Assembly: GCA_027490095.1 (NCBI GenBank)
Contig: JAIXYT010000029.1
Span: 39,982-103,981 of the forward strand
Direction: 5' to 3'
Source of the DNA: Sphingomonadales bacterium
GTDB taxonomy: Bacteria; Pseudomonadota; Alphaproteobacteria; Sphingomonadales; Sphingomonadaceae
Length of the DNA: 64,000 nucleotides
A model generated the notes under the pieces. That model worked only from the letters and a program-made list of their open reading frames with translations. It had not been told where the DNA came from and searched no databases. Of this stretch, positions 26,421 to 34,232 are shown piece after piece (within the stretch, counting starts at the first letter, position 1; every line of letters begins with the position of its first letter). A program made the translations under genes and the position numbers.

Positions 26421-29400
26421 TCAGGCAGCGACCAATTGCTCCGCTTCCCGCAGTTCCACCGAGACAAGCTGGCTCACCCCGGGCTCCCCCATGGTCACGC
26501 CATACAGCCGGTGCATGGCTGCCATCGTCACGGCATTGTGCGTCACGATCAGGAAGCGCGTGTCCGTCGTGTCCGCCATGTGCTGCAGCAGCCGCGTGAA
26601 CCGCTCCACATTGGCGTCGTCCAGCGGCGCGTCCACCTCGTCCAGCACGCAGATCGGCGCCGGGTTGGTGCGGAACAGCGCAAAGATCAGCGCAATCGCC
26701 GTCAGCGCCTGCTCGCCCCCTGACAGCAGCGACAGCGACTGCAGCTTCTTCCCCGGCGGCTGCGCACGGATCTCCAGCCCCGCCTCCAGAGGATCGTCGC
26801 TCTCGATCATCGTCAGCTCGGCCGACCCACCCCCGAACAGCGTCACGAACAGCTCGCGGAAATGCCGGTCCACTTCGGCAAAGGCCGCCATCAGCCGCGC
26901 CCGCCCCTCGCGGTTCAGCGTGCCGATGCTCCCCCGCAGGCGATTGATCGCCGTCTCCAGCTCGTCCCGCTCGCGCGTCTGCTCGGCCAGTGCCGCTTCG
27001 ATCTCGGCCAGCTCGATGTCGGCCCTCAGGTTCACCACCCCGATTCGCTCGCGCTCGGCCCGCATGGTCGAAAGCCCCTGCTCCAGCCCGCCCGCGTCGG
27101 CCCCTTCCTCCGAATCCAGTTCCTGCGGCCGCGCCCCGAATCGCTCCCGCGCATCCGCCACCAGCTCGGCCACCTTTTCGCGGAACCCCTCGGTCCGCGC
27201 CGCCAGGGTCGCCCGCGCCTCGCGCCCGTCCGCCACCCGGGCCTCCGCCGCCCGCGCCGCCCGATCCAGCTCAGCTTGAGACAGCTCGGCCGCCATCACG
27301 GCCTCCGCCGCCGACCCCCGCTCGGCCTCCGCGGTCCCGATCGCCCGGTCCAGCAGCCCCAGCCGCGCGTCCAGCGCCGCCGGCTCCGCCACCAGGCCGC
27401 TGCGCTCCTCGGTCAGCTTCGCGGTCCGCGCCGCCAGCGCCTCCGCCGTCGCCGCCGCCTGCTCCGACCGCGCCTGCCAGTCCCCGATCTCGCGCTCCAG
27501 CCGGGCAATCCGCGCACTCGCCTCGGCAAGCGTCCGCTCCAGCCCCGCCGCCCCGGCACGCGCGGCCGCCAGCACGGCCCGCGCCCGCTCCGCCGTGCTC
27601 CGGGCGGTCGCCACCTCCTGCGCCGCTGCACTCGCATCCGGTAAGGCCGCGATCGCAGCGGCTGCATTCGCCACCTCGTCCGCCGCGCTCGCGCCCTCGG
27701 CTGCCAGCCGCTCGATCGACGCTTCCATCGCGCTCGCCCGCGCCGCCGCCTGCGCCTGCGCCGCCCGCAACCCCTGCAACCGCCCGGCCAGCTGGTCCCG
27801 CGCCCGCTCCGCCTCGGCCCGCACGCTGCGCGCCTCGCGCTCCGCCGCCTGCGCCTTGGTCAGGTCCGCCTTCTGCCCGGCAAGCTCGGCCTCCGCCGCC
27901 GCAACCCGTCCACGCGGCGCCTCCAGCGCGTCGGCAATCTCGCGCCGGCGATTGTCCTGCGCCAGCGCCTCGGCCACCGCCGCCGCTTGGCCCCCCGGCG
28001 GCGCCACGAATCCGTCCCAGCGCCACAGCCACCCATCGCGCGAAACCAGCCGCTGCCCGGGCTTCAGCGCGGCAAGGGCCGCCGCATCGGGCACCCCCGC
28101 CACCACGCCCACCTGCGCCAGCCGCCGCGCCAGCTCGGCAGGCGCAGTCACCTGCCCCGACAAGGGCTCGCACCCCGCAGGCAGCGCCGGATCATCGCCC
28201 CCCCGCGCCACCAGCAACCAATGCCGCGCCGGCTTCTCCGGCGCCCCCAGCCCGGCGTTCAGATCATCTCCCAGCGCGGCCGCGGCCGCCGCCTCAAAGC
28301 CCGGCTTCGCCGAAATCGCCGCCCGCGCGCCCGCCTGCACCCCCGCCTGCTTGCTCGTCCGCAGCCGCTCCAGCGCCGCGGCCTCCGCCTCCAGGCTCGC
28401 GACTTCGGCCCGCGCAGAAGCAAGCGCCCGCTCCACCGTCTCGGCCGCCGCCCGCGCGGCCTGCCCGGCGCGCTCCGCCTTTCCGATCAACGTCGCAGCC
28501 GCCTCGGCTTCCGCCGTCCGCGCGGCAAGCGCCGCCTCGGCATCCGCCAGCTGCGCCTCCAGCTGCGCGCCCGACCCGCCGGCCTTCAGCCGCCCAAGCT
28601 CCGCCTCCAGCCGCTTGCGCTCGCCCTCCAGCCGCTCGGATCGGCCCCGTGCCGCTTCCGCCTGCGCCCGCACGCTGCGCGCCTCGGCCAGCAGCGCCGC
28701 ATGCGCCTCCACCGCGGTCGCCAGCGCGCGCTCCGCCTCGGTCGATGCCTGCTCGGCTGCGCGCACCTCTGCCGCCTGCGGCTCGATCGCCGCGGCAGCC
28801 TCGGCCTGCGCCGCGCGCTGGCCCTCCAGCTCCTGAAGCAGCCGCGCCTGCGTCGCCGCCGAATCCCGCCCCCGCGCCCGCTCGCGCTCGGCATCGCTCT
28901 CCGCATTCTCCAGCGCCGCCGCCAGGTCCGCCAGCCGCTTCACCAGCCCCTGCCGCTCGGCCAGCAGGGTCGCCCGCTCCGTCGTCAGCCGCTGCACCGT
29001 CGCGGCAATCGCGGCCTCCGCCTGCCGCTTCGCCGGCAGGCCGGCTGCGGCATCCGCCTGCGCCGTCGCGGCCCGGGCGGCAGCCTGCGTCGCTTCGCCC
29101 AGCATCGCGTCCGCCGTCCGCAGCTCCCGCTCGGCCGCCTGAAGCGCGTCCACCGCAGCCTGCCATTGCAGCCGCAACAGGGCCGCCTCCACCTTGCGGA
29201 TCCGCTCCGAAAGCTCGCGATAGCGCTGCGCCGATTTCGCCTGCCGCCTCAGCCCCTGGGCCTGCGCCTCGGCGCCCTTCATCACATCGTCCAGCCGGAC
29301 GAGATTGGCATCCGCCGCCTTCAGCCGCAGCTCCGCCTCGCGCCGCCGCACGTTCAGGCCCGAAATGCCCGCCGCCTCCTCCAGCAGCTGGCGCCGCTCC

Positions 29401-29885
29401 TGCGGCTTTGCATTGATGATCGCGGCCACCCGCCCCTGGCTCACCAGCGCCGGCGAATGCGCACCGGTCGCGGCATCCGCGAACAGCAGCTGCACATCCT
29501 TCAGCCGCACTTCGCGCCCGTTCAGCGAATAGGTGGAGCCTTCGCCCCGCACGATCGCACGGGCCACCTCGATCTCGTCGCCGCCGTTGAACTCGGCCGG
29601 CGCAGTCCGCGCACTGTTGTCCAGCATCAGCCGCACCTCGGCGAGGTCCCGGCTCGCACGCTTCGCCGTGCCGGCAAAGATCACATCGTCCATGCCCGAG
29701 CCGCCGGCCGCCACCCGCAGCGACCGGGCCGAACTTTCGCCCATCACCCAGCGCAGCGCCTCCAGCAGGTTGGATTTCCCGCAGCCATTGGGGCCGACGA
29801 CCCCCGTCAGCCCCTGGCGGATCACCAGCTCGGTCGGCTCCACGAAAGACTTGAAGCCCGAAAGCCTCAGCTTCGCGAACTTCAT
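26421..29885 (-). CDS. smc: chromosome segregation ATPase SMC
   Basis: 1154 residues, normal for alphaproteobacterial SMC. GPNGCGKSN at 31-38 is Walker A; LSLLSGGEQALTA is the signature motif and CVLDEVDAPLDDANV the Walker B and D-loop near the C-terminus. Two long Ala/Glu/Arg-rich coiled coils flank a hinge around residues 515-650. It organises and segregates the chromosome with ScpAB, which are not in the window. The coding strand is so GC-rich that long open frames appear on the other strand; they are shadows. The DsbA-like gene lies 160 bases upstream on the same strand. Confidence 0.95.
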   Translation of the reverse strand: MKFAKLRLSGFKSFVEPTELVIRQGLTGVVGPNGCGKSNLLEALRWVMGESSARSLRVAAGGSGMDDVIFAGTAKRASRDLAEVRLMLDNSARTAPAEFNGGDEIEVARAIVRGEGSTYSLNGREVRLKDVQLLFADAATGAHSPALVSQGRVAAIINAKPQERRQLLEEAAGISGLNVRRREAELRLKAADANLVRLDDVMKGAEAQAQGLRRQAKSAQRYRELSERIRKVEAALLRLQWQAAVDALQAAERELRTADAMLGEATQAAARAATAQADAAAGLPAKRQAEAAIAATVQRLTTERATLLAERQGLVKRLADLAAALENAESDAERERARGRDSAATQARLLQELEGQRAAQAEAAAAIEPQAAEVRAAEQASTEAERALATAVEAHAALLAEARSVRAQAEAARGRSERLEGERKRLEAELGRLKAGGSGAQLEAQLADAEAALAARTAEAEAAATLIGKAERAGQAARAAAETVERALASARAEVASLEAEAAALERLRTSKQAGVQAGARAAISAKPGFEAAAAAALGDDLNAGLGAPEKPARHWLLVARGGDDPALPAGCEPLSGQVTAPAELARRLAQVGVVAGVPDAAALAALKPGQRLVSRDGWLWRWDGFVAPPGGQAAAVAEALAQDNRRREIADALEAPRGRVAAAEAELAGQKADLTKAQAAEREARSVRAEAERARDQLAGRLQGLRAAQAQAAARASAMEASIERLAAEGASAADEVANAAAAIAALPDASAAAQEVATARSTAERARAVLAAARAGAAGLERTLAEASARIARLEREIGDWQARSEQAAATAEALAARTAKLTEERSGLVAEPAALDARLGLLDRAIGTAEAERGSAAEAVMAAELSQAELDRAARAAEARVADGREARATLAARTEGFREKVAELVADARERFGARPQELDSEEGADAGGLEQGLSTMRAERERIGVVNLRADIELAEIEAALAEQTRERDELETAINRLRGSIGTLNREGRARLMAAFAEVDRHFRELFVTLFGGGSAELTMIESDDPLEAGLEIRAQPPGKKLQSLSLLSGGEQALTAIALIFALFRTNPAPICVLDEVDAPLDDANVERFTRLLQHMADTTDTRFLIVTHNAVTMAAMHRLYGVTMGEPGVSQLVSVELREAEQLVAA

Positions 29886-29935
29886 GCCGCCGCCGATCCC
29901 GTCCGCAGGCCCATCATCCCGGTCTGCAAGGGCCC

Positions 29936-29994
29936 ATTTCCTGTGCTCCGGTGCTCACGCACCACGAGTGCGCTGCGCTCCGGTGCGCGGAAAT
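29936..29994. repeat. nested hairpin between smc and the DsbA-like gene
   Basis: An outer stem ATTTCC (29936-29941) / GGAAAT (29989-29994) encloses GGTGC-TCAC-GCACC (29950-29963) and repeated GCTCCGGTGC segments. It lies in the 160-base gap between two same-strand genes, so it could attenuate or end dsbA-like transcription before smc or stabilise an mRNA end. No T tract. Confidence 0.5.
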
Positions 29995-30045
29995 CGACGC
30001 TTTCGCCACGGGCTGACGGGCCTGCGAACGGGATCGCTCCCACCG

Positions 30046-30774
30046 TTACAGCGCGCTCTTGATCTGCGGCTCGATCAGCGCCCAGCTCGTGCCCTCGATC
30101 TTCTTGCCGTTCAGCAGGAAGGTCGGCGTGCCCTGCACCTGGTAGGTGTCCATGGCCGCCTGCTGCCGCTTTGTCAGCGCCTCGAAGCTCGCGGCGTCGG
30201 CCATGCAGGCCTCGAACTTGGCGCCCGGAAGCCCGCGCGCCTTGGCGAACTCGTTCAGCTTGCCGGCCATCGCCAGGCCCTTGATCTGCTCGCCCGGCGG
30301 CAGGCTCCTCAGCGGATTGAGGTCCGCCTCGGTCAGCTTGGTGAAGGGCGTGATCCACGCCTCGCTGTTCGTGTAAAGCTGGTCGGTCCAGGTGTAGAAG
30401 CGGTCCGGCCCCTCGCAGATGGCAAGCTTGGTGGCCGCAAAGTCATAGATGTTCAGCATGAAGGGCCGATACTCCAGCGAGACCTGGCCCGACTTGATGT
30501 AGTTGCTCTTCAGCGCGCCGGATTCCTTGTGGAAATCCCGGCAGTGCGAACAGGTCAGCGAGGCGAACTCCACCAGCTTCACCTTCGCATCCGGATTGCC
30601 CATCCGGAACCCGCCCTCGGGCGTCTGCACGACCGTCTTCGTCCAGTCGGTCGAAGCAGCCGGCTTCGCCGCCCCCGACTTCGCGGCAGGCGCCGCAGTC
30701 GAGGTCCCCGAATCGCAGGCGACCACGGTCAGCGCAGCCGCAAAAAGAAGCGTGGCTTTCAACATCTTGGACAT
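30046..30774 (-). CDS. DsbA-family lipoprotein thiol oxidoreductase
   Basis: 242 residues. The N-terminus ends in a lipobox (LTVVAC, Cys20), so it is probably lipid-anchored in the periplasm. VKLVEFASLTCSHCRDFH has the redox motif CSHC (Cys75, Cys78) and VQGTPTFLLNGK the cis-proline loop, as in Thioredoxin_4 / DsbA-like proteins that often sit beside smc in sphingomonads. Likely disulfide formation in exported proteins. A weak promoter match lies just upstream. Confidence 0.88.
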   Translation of the reverse strand: MSKMLKATLLFAAALTVVACDSGTSTAAPAAKSGAAKPAASTDWTKTVVQTPEGGFRMGNPDAKVKLVEFASLTCSHCRDFHKESGALKSNYIKSGQVSLEYRPFMLNIYDFAATKLAICEGPDRFYTWTDQLYTNSEAWITPFTKLTEADLNPLRSLPPGEQIKGLAMAGKLNEFAKARGLPGAKFEACMADAASFEALTKRQQAAMDTYQVQGTPTFLLNGKKIEGTSWALIEPQIKSAL

Positions 30775-30784
30775 CTTAGGCGAA

Positions 30785-30812
30785 ACCTTACCATATCTAG
30801 TGGGTGTGACAA
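30785..30812 (-). promoter_or_regulatory. sigma70-like promoter for the DsbA-like lipoprotein
   Basis: On the minus strand TTGTCA (30812-30807) and TAAGGT (30790-30785) are separated by 16 bases and lie 11 bases before the ATG at 30774. The -35 is close to consensus, the -10 poor, and the closeness to the start codon would make the leader very short, so this is a weak call. Confidence 0.3.
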
Positions 30813-30931
30813 GCAGTCGGCCATCGGCGCGCTCTGGGCTCGATCCGGCAACGCCCTAGCCCATGCCGGCTGGGCCCGAAAGCCATGTTGCGACGAAGCC
30901 CCGGCAGCCCGATCGTGCGGATTTCCGGGCC

Positions 30932-32053
30932 TCAGCGGAACCGCGCCGGCAGATAGGGCACCCAGTCGATCCCGGCATAATGCGCCTCGACCGGCGCCCC
31001 CAGCAGGTGGGCGGCCCCGATGGCGGCAGCCGCCGGCGCGGTCTGGATACCCCAGCCGCCTTGCCCTGCGCACCAGTGGAAGCCGGGCTCGGACGGGTCG
31101 GGCCCCAGCACCGGCTGGCGGTCCGGCGCGAAGTTCCTGAGGCCCGCCCATTTCGACGCCAGCCGCCGGATCGGCCAGTCGCACATCTGCTCGAAGCGAT
31201 CGAGCGCGATTGCCATGTCCATTTCGTCGGGCTGCACATCGTGCGGAACATCGGGGGTCTCGTCGTGCGGGCTGATCCAAAGCCGCCCGGCATCCGGCTT
31301 GAAATAGAGCGAACCGCCGGCGTCCATCACCACCGGCAGGTCGGCCGGCGCGTCGGGGCGCACCTCGGTCACCACGATGGTCCGCCGCAGCGGCTGCACC
31401 CCGATCGGCGCCACCCCGGCAAGTTCCGCCACCGCGTCCGCCCAGGCCCCGGCTGCATTGACGATCTGTCCGGCCGAAAAGCTGCCGGCCGGCGTGTCGA
31501 CCGTCCACACCCCGTCGCGGTGCCGGATGGCCTCGGCGCGGGCATTGGTCGCAACGCTGGCCCCGGCCCGCTTCGCCGCGCGCAGATAGGCCTGGTGCAG
31601 CCCGGCGACATCGATGTCCGAGCATCCCGGCTCCCAGATCGCCGTCTGCGCCCATTCGGGCTTCAGATAGGGGACCAGCTTCAGTATCCCTTCCGGCCCA
31701 AGGCGCTGGTGCGCAACGCGCCCCTGCCGGAACTCCTCCTCGAGGCTCCTCAGCGTGCCCGGGGCATCGGCATGGCGGATGTGCAGCGCGCCGCGGGGGC
31801 TCACGATCGCGGTGTCGGAAAAGCCGGGCGGCGGGCATTCGAAGAAGCGCTTGGAAGCACTCGTCAGCGGCTGCACCGTCGGCCCGCCATAGGTCTCGGC
31901 ATAGAAGGCCGCCGACCGGCCCGTCGTGTGGAAGCCGGGCTGCTCCTCGCCCTCCAGGATGCAGAGCTTCAGCTCCGGTCTGGCCGCCATCAGGGCATGG
32001 GCCAGCGAGGCTCCACCGATCCCGGCCCCGATGATCAGGATGTCGAAGCTCAT
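30932..32053 (-). CDS. FAD-dependent oxidoreductase (DAO / glycine oxidase family)
   Basis: 373 residues. FDILIIGAGIGGASLAHAL is the FAD-binding Rossmann motif, GRSAAFYAETYG the DAO-family second segment, and the C-terminal WCAGQGGWGIQTAPA closes the flavin site. Expected to oxidise an amine, amino acid or hydroxyacid; the substrate is not deducible. Last gene of the run starting at glyQ; its ATG overlaps the hydrolase stop by ATGA. Confidence 0.85.
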   Translation of the reverse strand: MSFDILIIGAGIGGASLAHALMAARPELKLCILEGEEQPGFHTTGRSAAFYAETYGGPTVQPLTSASKRFFECPPPGFSDTAIVSPRGALHIRHADAPGTLRSLEEEFRQGRVAHQRLGPEGILKLVPYLKPEWAQTAIWEPGCSDIDVAGLHQAYLRAAKRAGASVATNARAEAIRHRDGVWTVDTPAGSFSAGQIVNAAGAWADAVAELAGVAPIGVQPLRRTIVVTEVRPDAPADLPVVMDAGGSLYFKPDAGRLWISPHDETPDVPHDVQPDEMDMAIALDRFEQMCDWPIRRLASKWAGLRNFAPDRQPVLGPDPSEPGFHWCAGQGGWGIQTAPAAAAIGAAHLLGAPVEAHYAGIDWVPYLPARFR

Positions 32054-33000
32054 CTTGCCACCTCCCGCGCGAAGTCCCGTATCTGGGCCAGCGCTTCCTG
32101 CCGCGCGGGCTCGGCTTCGCGCAACAGCTCATGTGCCGCAGCCATCACGATGTGCGTCCGGCAGTTCGGCAACCGCGTCGCGACCCGGATCGCCGCCTTG
32201 TTGTCGACCAGCTTTTCCTTCGCCGCCAGCAGCATCAGCACGGGCAGGTCCAGCCGCTCCAGCGACAAGGCCTCCAGCTTTCGGCGGGACTCCGCGAAGG
32301 CGTTGATCCAGCCCCAGCTCACGCCTCCCGTCGCAAGCTCGGGGCGGGCCTCCACCCACAGCCCCTCATCCTCGAAATGCGCCCGGCTGCCGGTCAGCAG
32401 CAGCTGCCGTTCGGGCCGGCGCTGGATGGCGCCATAGGGCGTCTGCCCCCAGGCGAACTCCGCAGCGCGCCCCCGCGCCACCTGCAAGGGCGCCACCGAC
32501 ATGGCAGCAGTCCGCACAGCCACCGGCCCGCCCAGGCCAAAGAAGGGCGCAGCCAGCACCAGCCCGTCCAGCTCTTTGCGGAACGGCAGCTGCGCCCGCG
32601 CCGGATCGCCAACCCAGCGTGTCAGCAGATGCCCGCCCATGCTGTGCCCCAGCGCAATCCATCGCGGCCCCGGCAGCGCCGCCAGCGCCCAGTCCGACAG
32701 CTGGTCCAGATCAGAGAGCCAGCTGTCGAAGCTGTCGATGTGCCCCGCACCGCTGTCCGTCAGCCGGGTGGAGCCCCCCTGCCCCCGCCAGTCGAAGCTC
32801 GCGATGGAAAAGCCCGCTGCCCAGAGGCTGTGAATCGCATCCGCCCATTTCTCGTGGAAATCGGCCCGCCCCGTCAGCAGCAGCAGGTTCGCGACCGGCT
32901 TCGGGTGCATCAGCACCAGCGTCCGGATCGAAGCGCCGTCCGGCATCGCCTCGCGCCCGATGATCGCCGCCTCGGGCAGGTGGAAGATGGGCTCCACCAT
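32050..33000 (-). CDS. alpha/beta hydrolase (lysophospholipase-like)
   Basis: 316 residues from the ATG at 33000, which overlaps the CoA-transferase stop. LLLTGRADFHEKW matches the monoacylglycerol-lipase/lysophospholipase PldB pattern, FDWRGQGGSTR follows, IALGHSMGGHLLTRW holds the Ser nucleophile and AAHELLREAEPAR the His. Probably cleaves an acylglycerol or lysophospholipid. Sandwiched between a CoA transferase and a flavoprotein by overlapping ends, so co-translated. Confidence 0.8.
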   Translation of the reverse strand: MVEPIFHLPEAAIIGREAMPDGASIRTLVLMHPKPVANLLLLTGRADFHEKWADAIHSLWAAGFSIASFDWRGQGGSTRLTDSGAGHIDSFDSWLSDLDQLSDWALAALPGPRWIALGHSMGGHLLTRWVGDPARAQLPFRKELDGLVLAAPFFGLGGPVAVRTAAMSVAPLQVARGRAAEFAWGQTPYGAIQRRPERQLLLTGSRAHFEDEGLWVEARPELATGGVSWGWINAFAESRRKLEALSLERLDLPVLMLLAAKEKLVDNKAAIRVATRLPNCRTHIVMAAAHELLREAEPARQEALAQIRDFAREVAR

Positions 33001-34232
33001 CAGGCGCCCACCACGCCGCCCGCCACCAGCGCCGCCACCGCATCGGCGTCCAGCCCCAGTTCGCCCAGAATCTCCCGGCTGTGCTCCCCCACCATCGGCG
33101 GCGGCCGCCGATAGCTGGGCGGTGTCGCCGTCAGCGCCAGCGGCTGTGCGATGGTCCGCACCTTTCCCATTACGGGATGCTGCTGCTCCACGATCGCCCC
33201 CCGCGCAGTTGCCTGCGGGCTTTCCAGCGCCTCGGCGACCGTATTGATCGGCCCGGCCGGCACCTGGGCCTCCGAAAGTGCCGCCAGCCAATCCTCGGCT
33301 CCCCGCGTCTTCAGGATCGCCTGCACCTCCGGCACCAGCTCCGCCCGGTTCGCCGCCCGCGCGGCACTGGTCGCAAAGCGCGGATCCGTCACCCAGTCCT
33401 CGCGGCCGACAAGCCGGGCGAAGATTCCGAACTGGTGGTCGTTGCCCACCGCCAGCGCGATCGGGCGGGTCGCTGTCGCGAAATCCTGGTAGGGGACGAT
33501 CGACGGATGTTCATTTCCCATCCGTCTGGGTTCAACGCCGCCCATCAGCCAGCTTGTGCCCTGGTTTGCCAGCCAACCGAGCTGCACATCGAACAAGGCC
33601 ATGTCGATATGCTGCCCGTTTTCGGTGCCATTTACACGCGACATGTCATGTTTGTGATGCAAAGCGGCAAGGATCGCAGTCACCGCCATCATGCCCGTCG
33701 TCAGGTCGGCAACCGCAACGCCTGCCCGCAGCGGCCGCCCGTCCGGCTCGCCGGTGATGTCCATCAATCCGCCCTCGGCCTGGATCATGAAATCATAGCC
33801 GGCCCGGTGCGCATCCGGGCTCGAATGGCCAAACCCCGTGATCGAGCACCAGACAAGCCCCGGAAAACGTTCGCGAACCGACCGATGATCAAGCCCGAAG
33901 CGGTCGAGGTCGCCGGGCTTGTAATTCTCGACCACCACATCCGCCCAGCCGAACAGCCGTTCCAGCACGGCCCGGCCTTCCACCTTGTGGAAATCCAGCG
34001 CCAGGCTCCGCTTGTTGCGGTTGCAGGCGAAGAAATAGCTGGCATTTCCGCGACTTCCGTCGGCGTTGGTCGCCCAGGGCGGCCCCCAGCTGCGGGTGTC
34101 GTCCCCCTTCCCCGGCCGCTCGACCTTGATGACGTCAGCGCCAAGATCCCCCAGCATCTGTGCGGCATAAGGCCCCGCCAGCACACGCGACAGGTCGAGG
34201 ACCTTCACGCCCGCCAGGGCGCCCGGGGTCAT
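33000..34232 (-). CDS. family III CoA transferase (CaiB/BaiF)
   Basis: 410 residues. GVKVLDLSRVLAGPYAAQMLGDLGADVIKVERP is the diagnostic N-terminus; GYDFMIQAEGGLMDITG contains the catalytic Asp. Family III enzymes move CoA between carboxylic acids without a ping-pong mechanism. No acyl-CoA pathway gene adjoins, so donor and acceptor are unknown. Overlaps ppdK upstream and the hydrolase downstream by ATGA. Confidence 0.88.
   Translation of the reverse strand: MTPGALAGVKVLDLSRVLAGPYAAQMLGDLGADVIKVERPGKGDDTRSWGPPWATNADGSRGNASYFFACNRNKRSLALDFHKVEGRAVLERLFGWADVVVENYKPGDLDRFGLDHRSVRERFPGLVWCSITGFGHSSPDAHRAGYDFMIQAEGGLMDITGEPDGRPLRAGVAVADLTTGMMAVTAILAALHHKHDMSRVNGTENGQHIDMALFDVQLGWLANQGTSWLMGGVEPRRMGNEHPSIVPYQDFATATRPIALAVGNDHQFGIFARLVGREDWVTDPRFATSAARAANRAELVPEVQAILKTRGAEDWLAALSEAQVPAGPINTVAEALESPQATARGAIVEQQHPVMGKVRTIAQPLALTATPPSYRRPPPMVGEHSREILGELGLDADAVAALVAGGVVGA

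Noticed and set aside
26990..29416. An 808-codon open frame on the plus strand opposite smc
   Set aside because: It is a Pro/Arg/Ala shadow of a very GC-rich coding strand; SMC motifs on the minus strand are unambiguous.
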